A DNA stretch of 64,000 nucleotides. Source: Ruminococcus sp. (GTDB lineage Bacteria > Bacillota > Clostridia > Oscillospirales > Ruminococcaceae). Positions 40,020 to 48,389 of the stretch are shown in pieces. The stretch spans positions 1-64,000 of the forward strand of contig JAFWTA010000038.1 of assembly GCA_017519145.1 (NCBI GenBank), written 5' to 3'. The stretch's first letter is position 1. Every line of letters begins with the position of its first letter. Below the pieces are notes generated by a model, which was given only the letters and a program-made list of their open reading frames with translations, was not told where the DNA came from and did not search any database. Position numbers and translations under genes: made by a program.

Positions 40020-40048
40020 ATTATACAACAAATACTGCTGAAATGCAA
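40020..40048 (-). promoter_or_regulatory. Promoter of the MBOAT-FkbH-ACP operon
   Basis: On the minus strand: TTGCAT, 17 bp, TATAAT. The RNA would start near 40013, giving a leader of about 120 nt before the MBOAT start at 39892. Confidence 0.7.
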
Positions 40049-40105
40049 GAGAAAAAGAGCCTGATTTACAAAAATCGGCAGTATTTTTCAAAAATCGTAT
40101 CAAGG

Positions 40106-40141
40106 CACAAAAAAACCGCAGATGTCTGCGGTTTTTTTGTG
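40106..40141. terminator. Symmetric terminator
   Basis: An ACCGCAGA/TCTGCGGT stem with seven A before it and seven T after it, so it works on both strands. It is the second stop after the SPFH operon. Confidence 0.8.
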
Positions 40142-40164
40142 AGGCGGTATTGTTTAGATAAAAA

Positions 40165-40191
40165 ATCCCCTCACCATTTCGGTGAGGGGAT
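40165..40191 (-). terminator. Terminator of the SPFH operon
   Basis: An 11-bp perfect stem (ATCCCCTCACC / GGTGAGGGGAT) followed on the minus strand by TTTTTATC. Confidence 0.9.
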
Positions 40192-40196
40192 ATATG

Positions 40197-41174
40197 TTAC
40201 TGTACGTCGGTATTATCGTTTGAAACGATAGCCTTGAGACCTGTTGCCAGACCTGCAAGACCCTGTATCTCACTTGGGATGATGATCTTTGTAGCCTTGC
40301 CGTCAGCAGCCTTTGCGAAGGACTCAAGTGACTTGAGCTGGATAACTCTGTCGTTAGGATTAGCATTGTTCAGCTTTACGATACTGTCTGCAAGTGCTTC
40401 CTGAACCATCTCGATAGCTCTTGCTTCACCGGTAGCCTCAAGGATCTTCTGCTCTCTTACAGCGTCAGCTCTCAGTACCATTGCCTGCTTTTCAGCCTCT
40501 GCCTCGAGGATCTGAGCTTCCTTCTTAGCCTGTGCGCGGAGGATCTGTGATTCCTTTTCACCTTCTGCAACGAGGATCTGTGACTTCTTGTCACCCTCTG
40601 CCTGAAGGATCTTCTCACGGCGCTCACGCTCAGCCTTCATCTGCTTTTCCATAGCGTCCTGGATCTCACGAGGAGGCAGGATATTCTTGAGCTCAACGCG
40701 GTTTACCTTGATACCCCAGCGGTCAGTAGCCTGATCGAGGATAGCTGTGATCTTTGAGTTTATAACATCTCTTGATGTGAGAGTAGCGTCCAGTTCCATC
40801 TCACCGATGATGTTACGGAGAGTTGTAGCTGAAAGGTTCTCGATAGCTGCGAGAGGTCTTTCAACGCCGTAGATATACTGCTTTGCGTCAGTTACCTGAT
40901 AGAATACGACTGTATCTATCTGCATTGTAACGTTATCCTTTGTGATAACGGGCTGAGGCTTGAAGTCTACTACTTTTTCCTTCAGTGATACCTTGCCTGC
41001 GATCCTGTCGATGAAGGGAACAAGAACGTGGAGTCCTGTCTCCCACTCAGCGTGGAATGAGCCCAGACGCTCGATAACGAACACATGAGCCTGAGGAACG
41101 ATCCTGAAGGATCTGATGATAACGAATAAAAGAGCAACGATTACCAATAATACTATGATTCCGAATACATCCAT
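40197..41174 (-). CDS. SPFH/band-7 (QmcA/stomatin-like) membrane protein
   Basis: A 325-residue protein with one N-terminal membrane segment (about 4-22), an SPFH domain (VPQAHVFVIERLGSFHAEWETG, about 30-190) and a long charged coiled coil (about 190-250, repeats of EAEKQ/AEGEKES type). It is a slipin or QmcA-type protein that oligomerises at the membrane. It pairs with the NfeD gene 39 bp upstream, the usual arrangement; NfeD proteins assist SPFH proteins in membrane quality control. The AATCGGAGGT ribosome site is strong. Confidence 0.9.
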   Translation of the reverse strand: MDVFGIIVLLVIVALLFVIIRSFRIVPQAHVFVIERLGSFHAEWETGLHVLVPFIDRIAGKVSLKEKVVDFKPQPVITKDNVTMQIDTVVFYQVTDAKQYIYGVERPLAAIENLSATTLRNIIGEMELDATLTSRDVINSKITAILDQATDRWGIKVNRVELKNILPPREIQDAMEKQMKAERERREKILQAEGDKKSQILVAEGEKESQILRAQAKKEAQILEAEAEKQAMVLRADAVREQKILEATGEARAIEMVQEALADSIVKLNNANPNDRVIQLKSLESFAKAADGKATKIIIPSEIQGLAGLATGLKAIVSNDNTDVQ

Positions 41175-41213
41175 TTTTGATTACCTCCGATTGATTTTAT
41201 GGACAGTTTAATT

Positions 41214-41645
41214 TTACTCAGGTCTTACGCGCAGCTTCGCGCCCATGACCTTGGTGACGATAACGATAGCTCCCGCGGGAATTATCGCATTTTCGTCCTC
41301 AGGAACGGCACTCCAGTTTACCCCGTTGAGAGTGACGCGGCCTGTACCTTTGTCGACATTTATCTCCTCGATGACCGTGGCGTGTCTGCCGACGTCAAGC
41401 TCGGCATTTGTTGCAACAGCTGCCTTTTTCCTGCGTTTTTTGATAAGCGGTACGCTCAGCAGCAGGAAGACAGACGATGATATAATGAATATACCAAGCT
41501 GTTCAAATGCGGACAGCTCATAGAAATAGCTCAGCAGAAGTGTTACGAATGCACCTGCTGCGAACCAAATGGAAACGAGCTGTACCGTAGCGATCTCCGC
41601 GATCACGAAAGCGACAACTGCGATAGCCCAAAACAGTACACTCAA
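41214..41645 (-). CDS. NfeD-family membrane protein
   Basis: A 143-residue protein: three membrane helices (about 5-70) and a C-terminal OB-fold domain (GRHATVIEEINVDKGTGRVTL, then WSAVPEDE). It is the short NfeD type without a protease domain. The start is TTG 41645, since AAGGGGG lies 7 bases before it. It works with the SPFH protein next door. Confidence 0.87.
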   Translation of the reverse strand: MSVLFWAIAVVAFVIAEIATVQLVSIWFAAGAFVTLLLSYFYELSAFEQLGIFIISSSVFLLLSVPLIKKRRKKAAVATNAELDVGRHATVIEEINVDKGTGRVTLNGVNWSAVPEDENAIIPAGAIVIVTKVMGAKLRVRPE

Positions 41646-41693
41646 GGTGATTTCCCCCTTTCGCAAATATTTGTAGTAATCCCTACAATTCGT

Positions 41694-41722
41694 ATTATAT
41701 CACGAAAGTGTGAACTTTTCAA
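41694..41722 (-). promoter_or_regulatory. Promoter of the NfeD-SPFH operon
   Basis: On the minus strand: TTGAAA, 17 bp, TATAAT, about 50 bp before the NfeD start. Confidence 0.75.
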
Positions 41723-41768
41723 GTATGTTCGTCAAAAATGTGACAAAATTTTTAGCCTTAAAGTATAA

Positions 41769-42890
41769 TTATTGTGTTTTTTTGGTTTCCGTATACACCA
41801 TAATATACGGAGCAATACCCTTTCCGTCGTTTTCGACTACTTTTTCGCTGAGATAGTATTCTGCGGAGCCGTCACGGCCTGCGTCGCCGCCGAGACCTCC
41901 CATAAGGCAGATATTCCTCAGCACGGGAGTCTCACCGCTGTTGTCGATGTACTTTTCGGTGACGGTGTTAAAGGCTTTCTCGCCGGCGCTGCGTATATCC
42001 TCACCGCATATGCCGAGCCTTGCAGCTTTCATGGCTGCATAGGCAAACAGGAGAGTGCCGCTTGTCTCGGGATAGTTGCCTGCAAGCTCTTTTCGCGCAG
42101 GCAGCTGGAGCAGCATACCGTCATCGGTACAGAAGGCGCTCATATCATGAAGAAGTGAAGCAAGCTGCTTTCTCATGGCAGAGCTGTCCGTGACTATCTC
42201 GCAGGTGTCCGCCAGTGCGGCACAGAGCCATCCGTTGGAGCGGAGCCAGAATTCGGGGGAAAGTCCTGTGATACGGTCTGCCCAGCACATGGAGTTTGTG
42301 TCATCGTAGCCGTGGTAGTACAGCCCTGTAACGGGATCGCGCATGATCTTCATCATATCCGTGAACTGCCGCTGAACGTCCTCGGTGACGCCGCGCATAT
42401 GGTGGAGCTTTGCATATTCAGCCATGAAAGGCAGCACCATATAAGCTCCGTCAAGCCAGATCTGATCCTGATATATCGCCTTATGCCAGAAGCTTCCGCA
42501 GGAGAGGCGCGGATGGCGGACGAGCTGCTCATACCAGAGCTTCTCGAATCCCAGACGGTAGCGCTCCTCGCCCGTGAGCTCCCACAGGCGGAACAGGTTT
42601 TTGCCGCCGTTTATATTGTCGAGATTATAGTCGGCGAAGTTCATGGTGGGGATAGAGCCGTCCTCGGAGACATAGGAGTCTATGAACCTTATTGAATAGT
42701 CCGCAAGCCGCTTGTCACCGCTTATATCATAGAGCATCAGCAGGGCGGTTATCATGCAGTTGTCGATATAGTTCCACTTGGGAGACTTGTCGCAGAGAAT
42801 GCTCTCCTTGTTCCATAAAGGGCTCAGAGGCGGTGACGGAAGTATGAATGAGTCTATATATTTTGAAATAATGCTGTCTGCTTTTGTCAT
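41769..42890 (-). CDS. GH105 unsaturated uronyl hydrolase
   Basis: A 373-residue cytoplasmic enzyme of the (alpha/alpha)6 type, related to YteR. It removes the unsaturated galacturonyl end left by pectin (rhamnogalacturonan) lyases. Motifs: FRLWELTGEERY, QDQIWLDGAYMVLPF with the catalytic Asp, DDTNSMCWADRITGLSPEFWLRSNGWL and GNYPETSGTLLFAYA. No signal peptide, so it acts on imported sugars. It is the last gene of the ABC importer operon and overlaps the permease stop by 4 bp (ATGA). This supports import of unsaturated rhamnogalacturonan fragments. Confidence 0.88.
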   Translation of the reverse strand: MTKADSIISKYIDSFILPSPPLSPLWNKESILCDKSPKWNYIDNCMITALLMLYDISGDKRLADYSIRFIDSYVSEDGSIPTMNFADYNLDNINGGKNLFRLWELTGEERYRLGFEKLWYEQLVRHPRLSCGSFWHKAIYQDQIWLDGAYMVLPFMAEYAKLHHMRGVTEDVQRQFTDMMKIMRDPVTGLYYHGYDDTNSMCWADRITGLSPEFWLRSNGWLCAALADTCEIVTDSSAMRKQLASLLHDMSAFCTDDGMLLQLPARKELAGNYPETSGTLLFAYAAMKAARLGICGEDIRSAGEKAFNTVTEKYIDNSGETPVLRNICLMGGLGGDAGRDGSAEYYLSEKVVENDGKGIAPYIMVYTETKKTQ

Positions 42891-43714
42891 CCTGTCAGAC
42901 CTCCTGCGGTTATGCCGCTGACAAATTTTTTCTGTGCGATCGCAAATACAGCCAAGGAGGGGATAAGTCCGATGACGGACATAGCTATGACGGTGCGAAG
43001 CTCATAGCCCTGACCTGTGCTGTCAACGGACAGCCTCAGCGCCAGTGACAGGGGATATTTCTCCACCGACTGTATCATTATAAGGGGACCGAGAAAATCG
43101 TTCATGGTCCAGAGAAAGGTGAATACCGCTATTGAAATTACCGCAGGCTTTATGCACGGCACAAGCACAAGAAACAGTGTTTTCAGCGTGCCGCAGCCGT
43201 CTATCCTTGCAGCTTCGTCAAATTCACGCGGTATGCCCTTGAAAAACTGAATGAGTATGAATACGAACATTCCCTCGCCTGCGAAAAGTGCAGGCAGAGT
43301 GAGGGGGATATATGTGTCCAGCAGACCGAGTCTGCTCCAGAAGCTGTACATCGGCATAACGGTGACTATGGAGGGCATGAGCATTCCGCATATGAGAAGC
43401 CCGTAGAACAGCTTTTTCAGCGGAAAATCAAACCTTGCAAAGCCGTATGCCACCAGAACCGATGACAGCACAGCAAAGGCAGTCTTTGGCACTATTATCA
43501 TGAATGTGTTCAGGAAATAATGCCCCATAGTGTAAGGCGTCACGGTCTGCCATGCTCTTTTATATACTGACAGGTCGAGAACTTTCGGCATGAACCATAC
43601 CGAGGTGAATATCTCGTCATTAGTCTTGAATGAAGCCCCCAGCAGCCAGAGCAGGGGATAGAGCATAAGCAAAGCAGCAGCGGTGAGGAGCAAATAAAGA
43701 AGGAGTTTTTTCAT
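42887..43714 (-). CDS. Sugar ABC transporter permease, MalG/LplC type
   Basis: A 275-residue membrane permease with six helices. The EAA loop for the ATPase contact reads EFDEAARIDGCGTLKTLFLVLVP (first Glu near residue 160). The start is ATG 43714, with GGAGGG upstream; this ATG overlaps the stop of the partner permease (TGATG). It forms the importer with the other permease and the binding protein. Confidence 0.9.
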   Translation of the reverse strand: MKKLLLYLLLTAAALLMLYPLLWLLGASFKTNDEIFTSVWFMPKVLDLSVYKRAWQTVTPYTMGHYFLNTFMIIVPKTAFAVLSSVLVAYGFARFDFPLKKLFYGLLICGMLMPSIVTVMPMYSFWSRLGLLDTYIPLTLPALFAGEGMFVFILIQFFKGIPREFDEAARIDGCGTLKTLFLVLVPCIKPAVISIAVFTFLWTMNDFLGPLIMIQSVEKYPLSLALRLSVDSTGQGYELRTVIAMSVIGLIPSLAVFAIAQKKFVSGITAGGLTG

Positions 43715-44589
43715 CAGCCGTCCCTCCTCAGTGTTCCCGTTACCCTGTACATTATAAATACAATAAGGGCGATAAGCATGAACAGCAGCCATGACAGCGC
43801 ATTTGCCATGCCTGCGTCACCGTAGGTGAACATCTCCTCGTATATGTACATACCGATGGTGCGTGTTTTTCCGAGGGGACCTCCCCCTGTCAGTATGTAC
43901 GGAGCATTGAACTCCTGCATGGCAGCAATGGTCTGGAGAACCAGATTTATGAAGATAACATTCTTTAGCTGGGGCAGGGTAATGGAAAAAAACGCCCTTG
44001 CCCGTCCGCAGCCGTCCACCCTTGCGGCTTCATACAGCTCACGGGGGATATCACGGAGCGCCGCAAGAAAGATTATCATAGTTGAGCCGAACTCCCAGAG
44101 CCTCAGCAGCACTATCATAAAAAGCGCAGCATTTGGGTCACCGTACCAGCTTACGGGCGAAAGACCCACAGTTTCAAGGAGCTGATTGACAAGCCCATCC
44201 GAGGTGAAAAGGTACTGCCACATGATGATGACAGCAAGATTAGCTCCCAGTATAGATGGTATGTAGAACGCTGTGCGGAATATACCGATCCCCCTCAGCT
44301 CCATATTGAGAACAAGTGCAGCAGCCAGCGAGACAATCAGCTTCAGCGGTACAAGTATGAGGGCATACTTCAGCGTGACTGCGGCGGAGCTCCGTATCTG
44401 TCCGTCTGACAGGATATGCTTGTAGTTTTCAAAGCCGACAAAGCTGCTCCCGTCGGTGAGCCCTGTTATAAAGGATGATACGAAGGGATAGACTATCAGC
44501 AGCAGTGCACCTATGATAAAAGGCGATATAAGGAGCAGTCCCGTATATCTGCTGACGCCTGTGGGATTTCGGTAGGTTCTGGTCTTCAT
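43714..44589 (-). CDS. Sugar ABC transporter permease, UgpA/LplB type
   Basis: A 291-residue permease with six helices and the EAA loop text LYEAARVDGCGRARAFFSITLPQ. It is typical of carbohydrate uptake family 1. Its start overlaps the binding-protein gene stop by 4 bp (ATGA). No ATPase gene is in the operon; a shared MsmK-like ATPase elsewhere in the genome is expected. Confidence 0.9.
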   Translation of the reverse strand: MKTRTYRNPTGVSRYTGLLLISPFIIGALLLIVYPFVSSFITGLTDGSSFVGFENYKHILSDGQIRSSAAVTLKYALILVPLKLIVSLAAALVLNMELRGIGIFRTAFYIPSILGANLAVIIMWQYLFTSDGLVNQLLETVGLSPVSWYGDPNAALFMIVLLRLWEFGSTMIIFLAALRDIPRELYEAARVDGCGRARAFFSITLPQLKNVIFINLVLQTIAAMQEFNAPYILTGGGPLGKTRTIGMYIYEEMFTYGDAGMANALSWLLFMLIALIVFIMYRVTGTLRRDG

Positions 44590-45896
44590 TTTTTTATCTT
44601 CTCCAGATATTCATTGATAGAGCGGTACATCTGCTCTGCGGCGGTTTGGGTATCGGCTGTGCCGTAGGAGACAGATCCGATAGCTGCATTGTAAAAGGAC
44701 TTCATGCGCGTCAGCTCCATATAGGGGCTGATGGTTATTGTGTCAGCCTCTGACAGCATATCCTCGCACTCCTTGGAAAGTCCCGTAAGAGAGCCGCTTT
44801 TTTCAAGAGCAGCACGGGCTTTCATTGATGCAGGTATACCTCTTGTAGTACCAAGTATTTCGGCGCATTCTTCGTCGTTGAGGAGAAAGTCCACAAAGGC
44901 AGCAGCCTCATCGGGATGCTTTGTGTGCCCCGAAACTGCATAGAGCAGCGAGGGCTTGATCATCCAGCCGCTGTTGTTTCCGTTATCGTCGGCGAGGAGA
45001 GGTCCCGCTTCGAGGACTCCCTTTGGAAGCACCGCTTCATATTTGCCCACAGCGCTTCCCCATTCCAGAACGCCTGCCACATTTCCGCCGATAAACTCGG
45101 GGGACTGATAGAGCGCAGCATTGCCGTCCTCGTCTGTACGGGCCTTTACCGTCCTGATGACATGGTTGTCCTCAAGGAGCTTGTAGAAGTCAAGAGCATC
45201 GCGGATATCCTCCTCGGTGAAGCCCAGCTCACCGTCAAGGGTTATGAACTGTCTGCCTGTTTTCTGCTGTATGTACACGACTGCAAGATACCACGCAGTG
45301 CCGCCCGACTGTATATCCAGATCCATAGGATATGCGTCTTCACCGCCGAAGCTGTCACCCAGTTCAATGAGATCCGACCATGTCTTTGGATAATCAGCAC
45401 CGATGGAATCATACGCCTGTGAATTGTAGAACAGTCCCCGTCCGCTGAGGGACACAGTAACGGCATTGAGTTTACCGTCTACCCGTCCGAAGGATAGGGT
45501 ATCCTCGTCAAATCCCGAAAGATCGAGAGTACCGCTCAGTGCGTCAAGGTCGTAGAAGCCTTTGCCGTCAGGGGACATTGTTATGAGCCAGTCGTAGTTT
45601 ATCTGCATAATATCGGGCTCTGTACCGCCTTTCATCTGTGCGGTGACCTTTTCCGTCCAGCCGTCCCAGCCTCCGTATTCGGGGGTGACAATGATATCGG
45701 GATGCTTTTTGCTCCACAGATCGATGGCTTTCAGAGTCGCTTCGTGTCTGTCATCGCCGCCCCACCATGAAAAGCGCAGCTCGCACTTGTCAAGGCTCCC
45801 ATCAGGGGGCGTTACAGAAACAGCTTTTTTGCTTGCGCAGGCAGAGAGTGAAAGTGCGCAGCAAAGTGCTGCGGCTTTGATAATAATATTTTTCAT
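44586..45896 (-). CDS. Sugar ABC transporter substrate-binding lipoprotein
   Basis: A 436-residue lipoprotein of the family 1 extracellular solute-binding type. The signal peptide ends in a lipobox (LSACASKK, lipid on Cys 19 or so), and the body has WWGGDDRHEATLKAIDLWSKK and later MQINYDWL. It is the first gene of the importer operon and picks up oligosaccharide for the two permeases. The GH105 enzyme in the same operon suggests unsaturated uronyl oligosaccharides. The start is ATG 45896 from the signal peptide; a longer frame upstream has no ribosome site. Confidence 0.9.
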   Translation of the reverse strand: MKNIIIKAAALCCALSLSACASKKAVSVTPPDGSLDKCELRFSWWGGDDRHEATLKAIDLWSKKHPDIIVTPEYGGWDGWTEKVTAQMKGGTEPDIMQINYDWLITMSPDGKGFYDLDALSGTLDLSGFDEDTLSFGRVDGKLNAVTVSLSGRGLFYNSQAYDSIGADYPKTWSDLIELGDSFGGEDAYPMDLDIQSGGTAWYLAVVYIQQKTGRQFITLDGELGFTEEDIRDALDFYKLLEDNHVIRTVKARTDEDGNAALYQSPEFIGGNVAGVLEWGSAVGKYEAVLPKGVLEAGPLLADDNGNNSGWMIKPSLLYAVSGHTKHPDEAAAFVDFLLNDEECAEILGTTRGIPASMKARAALEKSGSLTGLSKECEDMLSEADTITISPYMELTRMKSFYNAAIGSVSYGTADTQTAAEQMYRSINEYLEKIKK

Positions 45897-45929
45897 ACTC
45901 TCAGATCCCTGATATAATGATATAATGTA

Positions 45930-45958
45930 ATTATACACCATTATAAAAGTAAAATCAA
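45930..45958 (-). promoter_or_regulatory. Promoter of the sugar importer/GH105 operon
   Basis: On the minus strand: TTGATT, 17 bp, TATAAT, about 34 bp before the binding-protein start. Confidence 0.75.
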
Positions 45959-46007
45959 TACAAAAATGGCAAAAACTCACAAAAATGCTTTCTGAGGAGA
46001 GCATAAT

Positions 46008-46781
46008 TCACAGGCTGCTTTTTATGCGCTCAATGGCGCTTTTTTCAAGTCTTGACACCTGTGCCTGAGATATGCCGATCTCTCCCGCCACCTCCATCTG
46101 AGTTTTGCCGCGGAAGAAACGAAGATAGAGGATATTCTGTTCACGCTTGCCGAGTCCTCGGATGGCGTCACGGATAGTAAGTTCGTCCATGCGGCTCTCG
46201 ACATCGTTCATATCACTTATCTGATCCATGATGTAGAGATTGTCCTCGGAATCGGAGTAAACGGGCTCATACAGCGAAACGGGATCGCTTATGCTTTCGA
46301 GGGCTATTACCACATCGGAGCGTTTTTCGCCGATATCCTCGGCTATCTCGTCCATAGTGGGTTCGCGCTGGAGGCCTGCGGTGAGGCGCTCCTTGGACTG
46401 GAGTGCCTTGTATGCAAGGTCACGGAGAGAGCGGCTCACCTTCACATGACTGCTGTCGCGGAGGTACCTTCTCAGCTCGCCGCTTATCATGGGAACGCAG
46501 TATGTGGAGAAGCGCACTTCCTTTGTCAGGTCGAAATTGTCGATAGCCTTCATGAGGCCTATCACACCTATCTGGAACAGGTCATCTATGTCCTCTCCCC
46601 GTCCCGTAAAGCGCTGTATCACGCTGAGTACAAGGCGGAGATTGCCTTTGATGAGCCTGTCTCTTGCGGTTTTGCTGCCTGTTTCGCGTATCTCTTTCAG
46701 CAGCTTTATTTTCTCGTCCTCTTTGAGAACGGTCAGCTCGGAAGTGTTTATCCCTGCGATGACTACTTTATTATATGCCAT
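46008..46781 (-). CDS. sigG: RNA polymerase sporulation sigma factor SigG
   Basis: A 257-residue sigma-70 family factor. The N-terminal text NKVVIAGINTSELTVL is the SigG-specific part that binds its inhibitor. Region 2 (GNLRLVLSVIQRFTGRGEDIDDLFQIGVIGLMKAIDNFDL), region 3 and region 4 (REQNILYLRFFRGKTQMEVAGEIGISQAQVSRLEK) are complete. SigG directs late forespore genes in spore-formers. The length equals that of known SigG (about 260). The start is ATG 46781, with ACGGAGGGAT upstream. SigF-specific text is absent. No spoIIG genes are next to it, unlike in Bacillus. Confidence 0.88.
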   Translation of the reverse strand: MAYNKVVIAGINTSELTVLKEDEKIKLLKEIRETGSKTARDRLIKGNLRLVLSVIQRFTGRGEDIDDLFQIGVIGLMKAIDNFDLTKEVRFSTYCVPMISGELRRYLRDSSHVKVSRSLRDLAYKALQSKERLTAGLQREPTMDEIAEDIGEKRSDVVIALESISDPVSLYEPVYSDSEDNLYIMDQISDMNDVESRMDELTIRDAIRGLGKREQNILYLRFFRGKTQMEVAGEIGISQAQVSRLEKSAIERIKSSL

Positions 46782-46862
46782 TACTATCCCTCCGTAAGGT
46801 ATTACAAGGGTATTATTGCCTGTGTGAGCTGAGCTAATCACAGGGAAATAATGGCACAAAAA

Positions 46863-46886
46863 AAGGAGCAGCGTGAACTGCTCCTT
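46863..46886 (-). terminator. Terminator of the pdxY-linked unit
   Basis: A 9-bp perfect stem (AAGGAGCAG / CTGCTCCTT) followed on the minus strand by a long T-run. It overlaps the stop region of the gene at 46885. Confidence 0.85.
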
Positions 46887-47280
46887 AAACTATCTCCGGC
46901 AACCGAGAGATATGCTTCTTATTGAATTTGCGTATATAAGTCTTATTGAAGGCTGAAACTGCTTTTTTGCCGTTCAGATGTTCCTTATCGGGCAGAGCCT
47001 GAAGCACATCTGCGATATCACCGGCAAATGCCTCGTCTCCGCTTTCGAGGGCTCTGTGCATTTCTCTTGCGGAGAATACCACAAAAGCTGTTGCACCGTT
47101 GGGAACAGGGCTCTTTATCTGAAGCTCACAGCCCAGACAGTCCGAAAGAATGGCAAGAGCTTCATCTGCCGATATCCTGCCGTCTATCATGTCCGCAAGA
47201 GCAGCGGCGGCTTGCCGGCTTTCCGCAGTATCGGTATTTGCTCTTATAAAGACAGCGGTCTTTCTTATGATATCTGTCAT
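46885..47280 (-). CDS. Hypothetical protein linked to pdxY
   Basis: A 131-residue protein that I do not recognise. It is mostly helical, with no signal or membrane segment, and has a basic C-terminus (KTYIRKFNKKHISR). Its ATG overlaps the pdxY stop (TAATG), so it is translated after it. The role is unknown. Confidence 0.55.
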   Translation of the reverse strand: MTDIIRKTAVFIRANTDTAESRQAAAALADMIDGRISADEALAILSDCLGCELQIKSPVPNGATAFVVFSAREMHRALESGDEAFAGDIADVLQALPDKEHLNGKKAVSAFNKTYIRKFNKKHISRLPEIV

Positions 47281-48122
47281 TACTGCTCCTTTACATAGTC
47301 GATGAGCTTGCCGAGGCAGAGCTCAAAGCAGCTTCCGTACCATGTCTCCGCCATGTGTGGGATAGTGGCTTCGATGCAGTCGAGAGTGAACTTCACGGAT
47401 ATATCAAGGCACTGCTGTATGTCCTTGCCAAGTGCGCAGGCTCCCGAGAACACACTGGAGAAAATATCTCCCGTGCCGTGAAAGCGTGAATTAACATTCC
47501 TTCCGAATGAGAAGTAGTACTTGTCGGACTCACTGTCGTAAGCAGCAGCTCCCTGCAGCCTGTCATCGTAGTGAACTCCTGTTATAACGGGAGTCCTGCA
47601 GCCAAGTTCCGCAAGTCTGCGGAGCGCGTCCTTGACATATTCCTCGTCGTAATCCTCGGTGTATGGAATGCCGAGGAGAAAAGCTGTCTCGGTCATGTTG
47701 GGGATTATGAAATCAGCCTTTGCGCAGAGCTTCTTCATTTTTTTCACGAACTCGTCTGTGAAGCCTGCATAAAGCTTGCCTGCGTCGCCGAGTACAGGGT
47801 CTACTATTATATAATTATCATCTGTCCCGAAATCATCAAAAAAGTCCGAAACTATGTCCACCTGTTCCATGGAGCCGAGATATCCCGTATAGAGAGCATC
47901 AAAGCGCAGGTCCATAGTCTTCCAGTGTGAGGCGATGGCAGGGATATCGCTGGTAAGGTCGCGGAATGTGTAGCCGCTGAAGCCCTCGCCTGTATGTGTG
48001 GAAAGCACAGCTGTTGGTATGACTGCTGTCTCAATGCCCATAGCTGAAATAATGGGGAGAGCAACAGTCAGCGAGCACTTTCCGAAGCATGAGATGTCCT
48101 GTATGGATACGATCTTCTTCAT
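47280..48122 (-). CDS. pdxY: Pyridoxamine/pyridoxal kinase, PdxY-like
   Basis: A 280-residue ribokinase-fold enzyme that phosphorylates B6 vitamers to make PLP. N-terminal KKIVSIQDISCFGKCSLTVALPI is typical of PdxY. The anion hole and catalytic Asp are in SRFHGTGDIFSS. YIIVDPVLGD and VLSTHTGEGFSGY also match. Starts ATG 48122 and ATG 48128 are both possible; 48122 aligns better with family N-ends. It is translated ahead of the hypothetical gene. Confidence 0.87.
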   Translation of the reverse strand: MKKIVSIQDISCFGKCSLTVALPIISAMGIETAVIPTAVLSTHTGEGFSGYTFRDLTSDIPAIASHWKTMDLRFDALYTGYLGSMEQVDIVSDFFDDFGTDDNYIIVDPVLGDAGKLYAGFTDEFVKKMKKLCAKADFIIPNMTETAFLLGIPYTEDYDEEYVKDALRRLAELGCRTPVITGVHYDDRLQGAAAYDSESDKYYFSFGRNVNSRFHGTGDIFSSVFSGACALGKDIQQCLDISVKFTLDCIEATIPHMAETWYGSCFELCLGKLIDYVKEQ

Positions 48123-48159
48123 TATCATCTTTCTTTCAAAATAGCATTATCAATTTATG

Positions 48160-48188
48160 ATTATACATCAAAGCTGCTTCTTTGTCAA
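48160..48188 (-). promoter_or_regulatory. Promoter of pdxY
   Basis: On the minus strand: TTGACA, 17 bp, TATAAT, a perfect match, about 38 bp before the start codon. Confidence 0.85.
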
Positions 48189-48301
48189 TATGCCGCGTTA
48201 TACTGATAATATCATGCTGTATATACTGTATCAAATAACTATTCTGCGAAGTATTATGTCATGATTTTGTTTTAAATGACATGATAGTACCATTGCAGGT
48301 T

Positions 48302-48331
48302 TGACACTGTTTCCCCTCATATGATAGAATT
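48302..48331 (+). promoter_or_regulatory. Promoter of the AraC-family gene
   Basis: TTGACA, 18 bp, TAGAAT, about 58 bp before the start codon. Confidence 0.7.
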
Positions 48332-48389
48332 TAGGTGGTGATAAACTCCATATCACTCAGCCAAAAACAGTTATAAAGGGGAATGGTGT

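Larger units (their letters stand above)
39893..40196. other. Intergenic region between the SPFH operon and the MBOAT operon
   Basis: No gene seen. It holds two terminators (40106-40141 and 40165-40191), one promoter (40020-40048) and a leader of about 125 nt. The leader includes a 6-bp stem TGCGGA/TCCGCA around 40000. Confidence 0.6.

Noticed and set aside
46782-46859. Longer start for SigG
   Set aside because: Known SigG proteins begin near the NKVVIAG text; the extra residues match nothing and ATG 46781 has a strong ribosome site.
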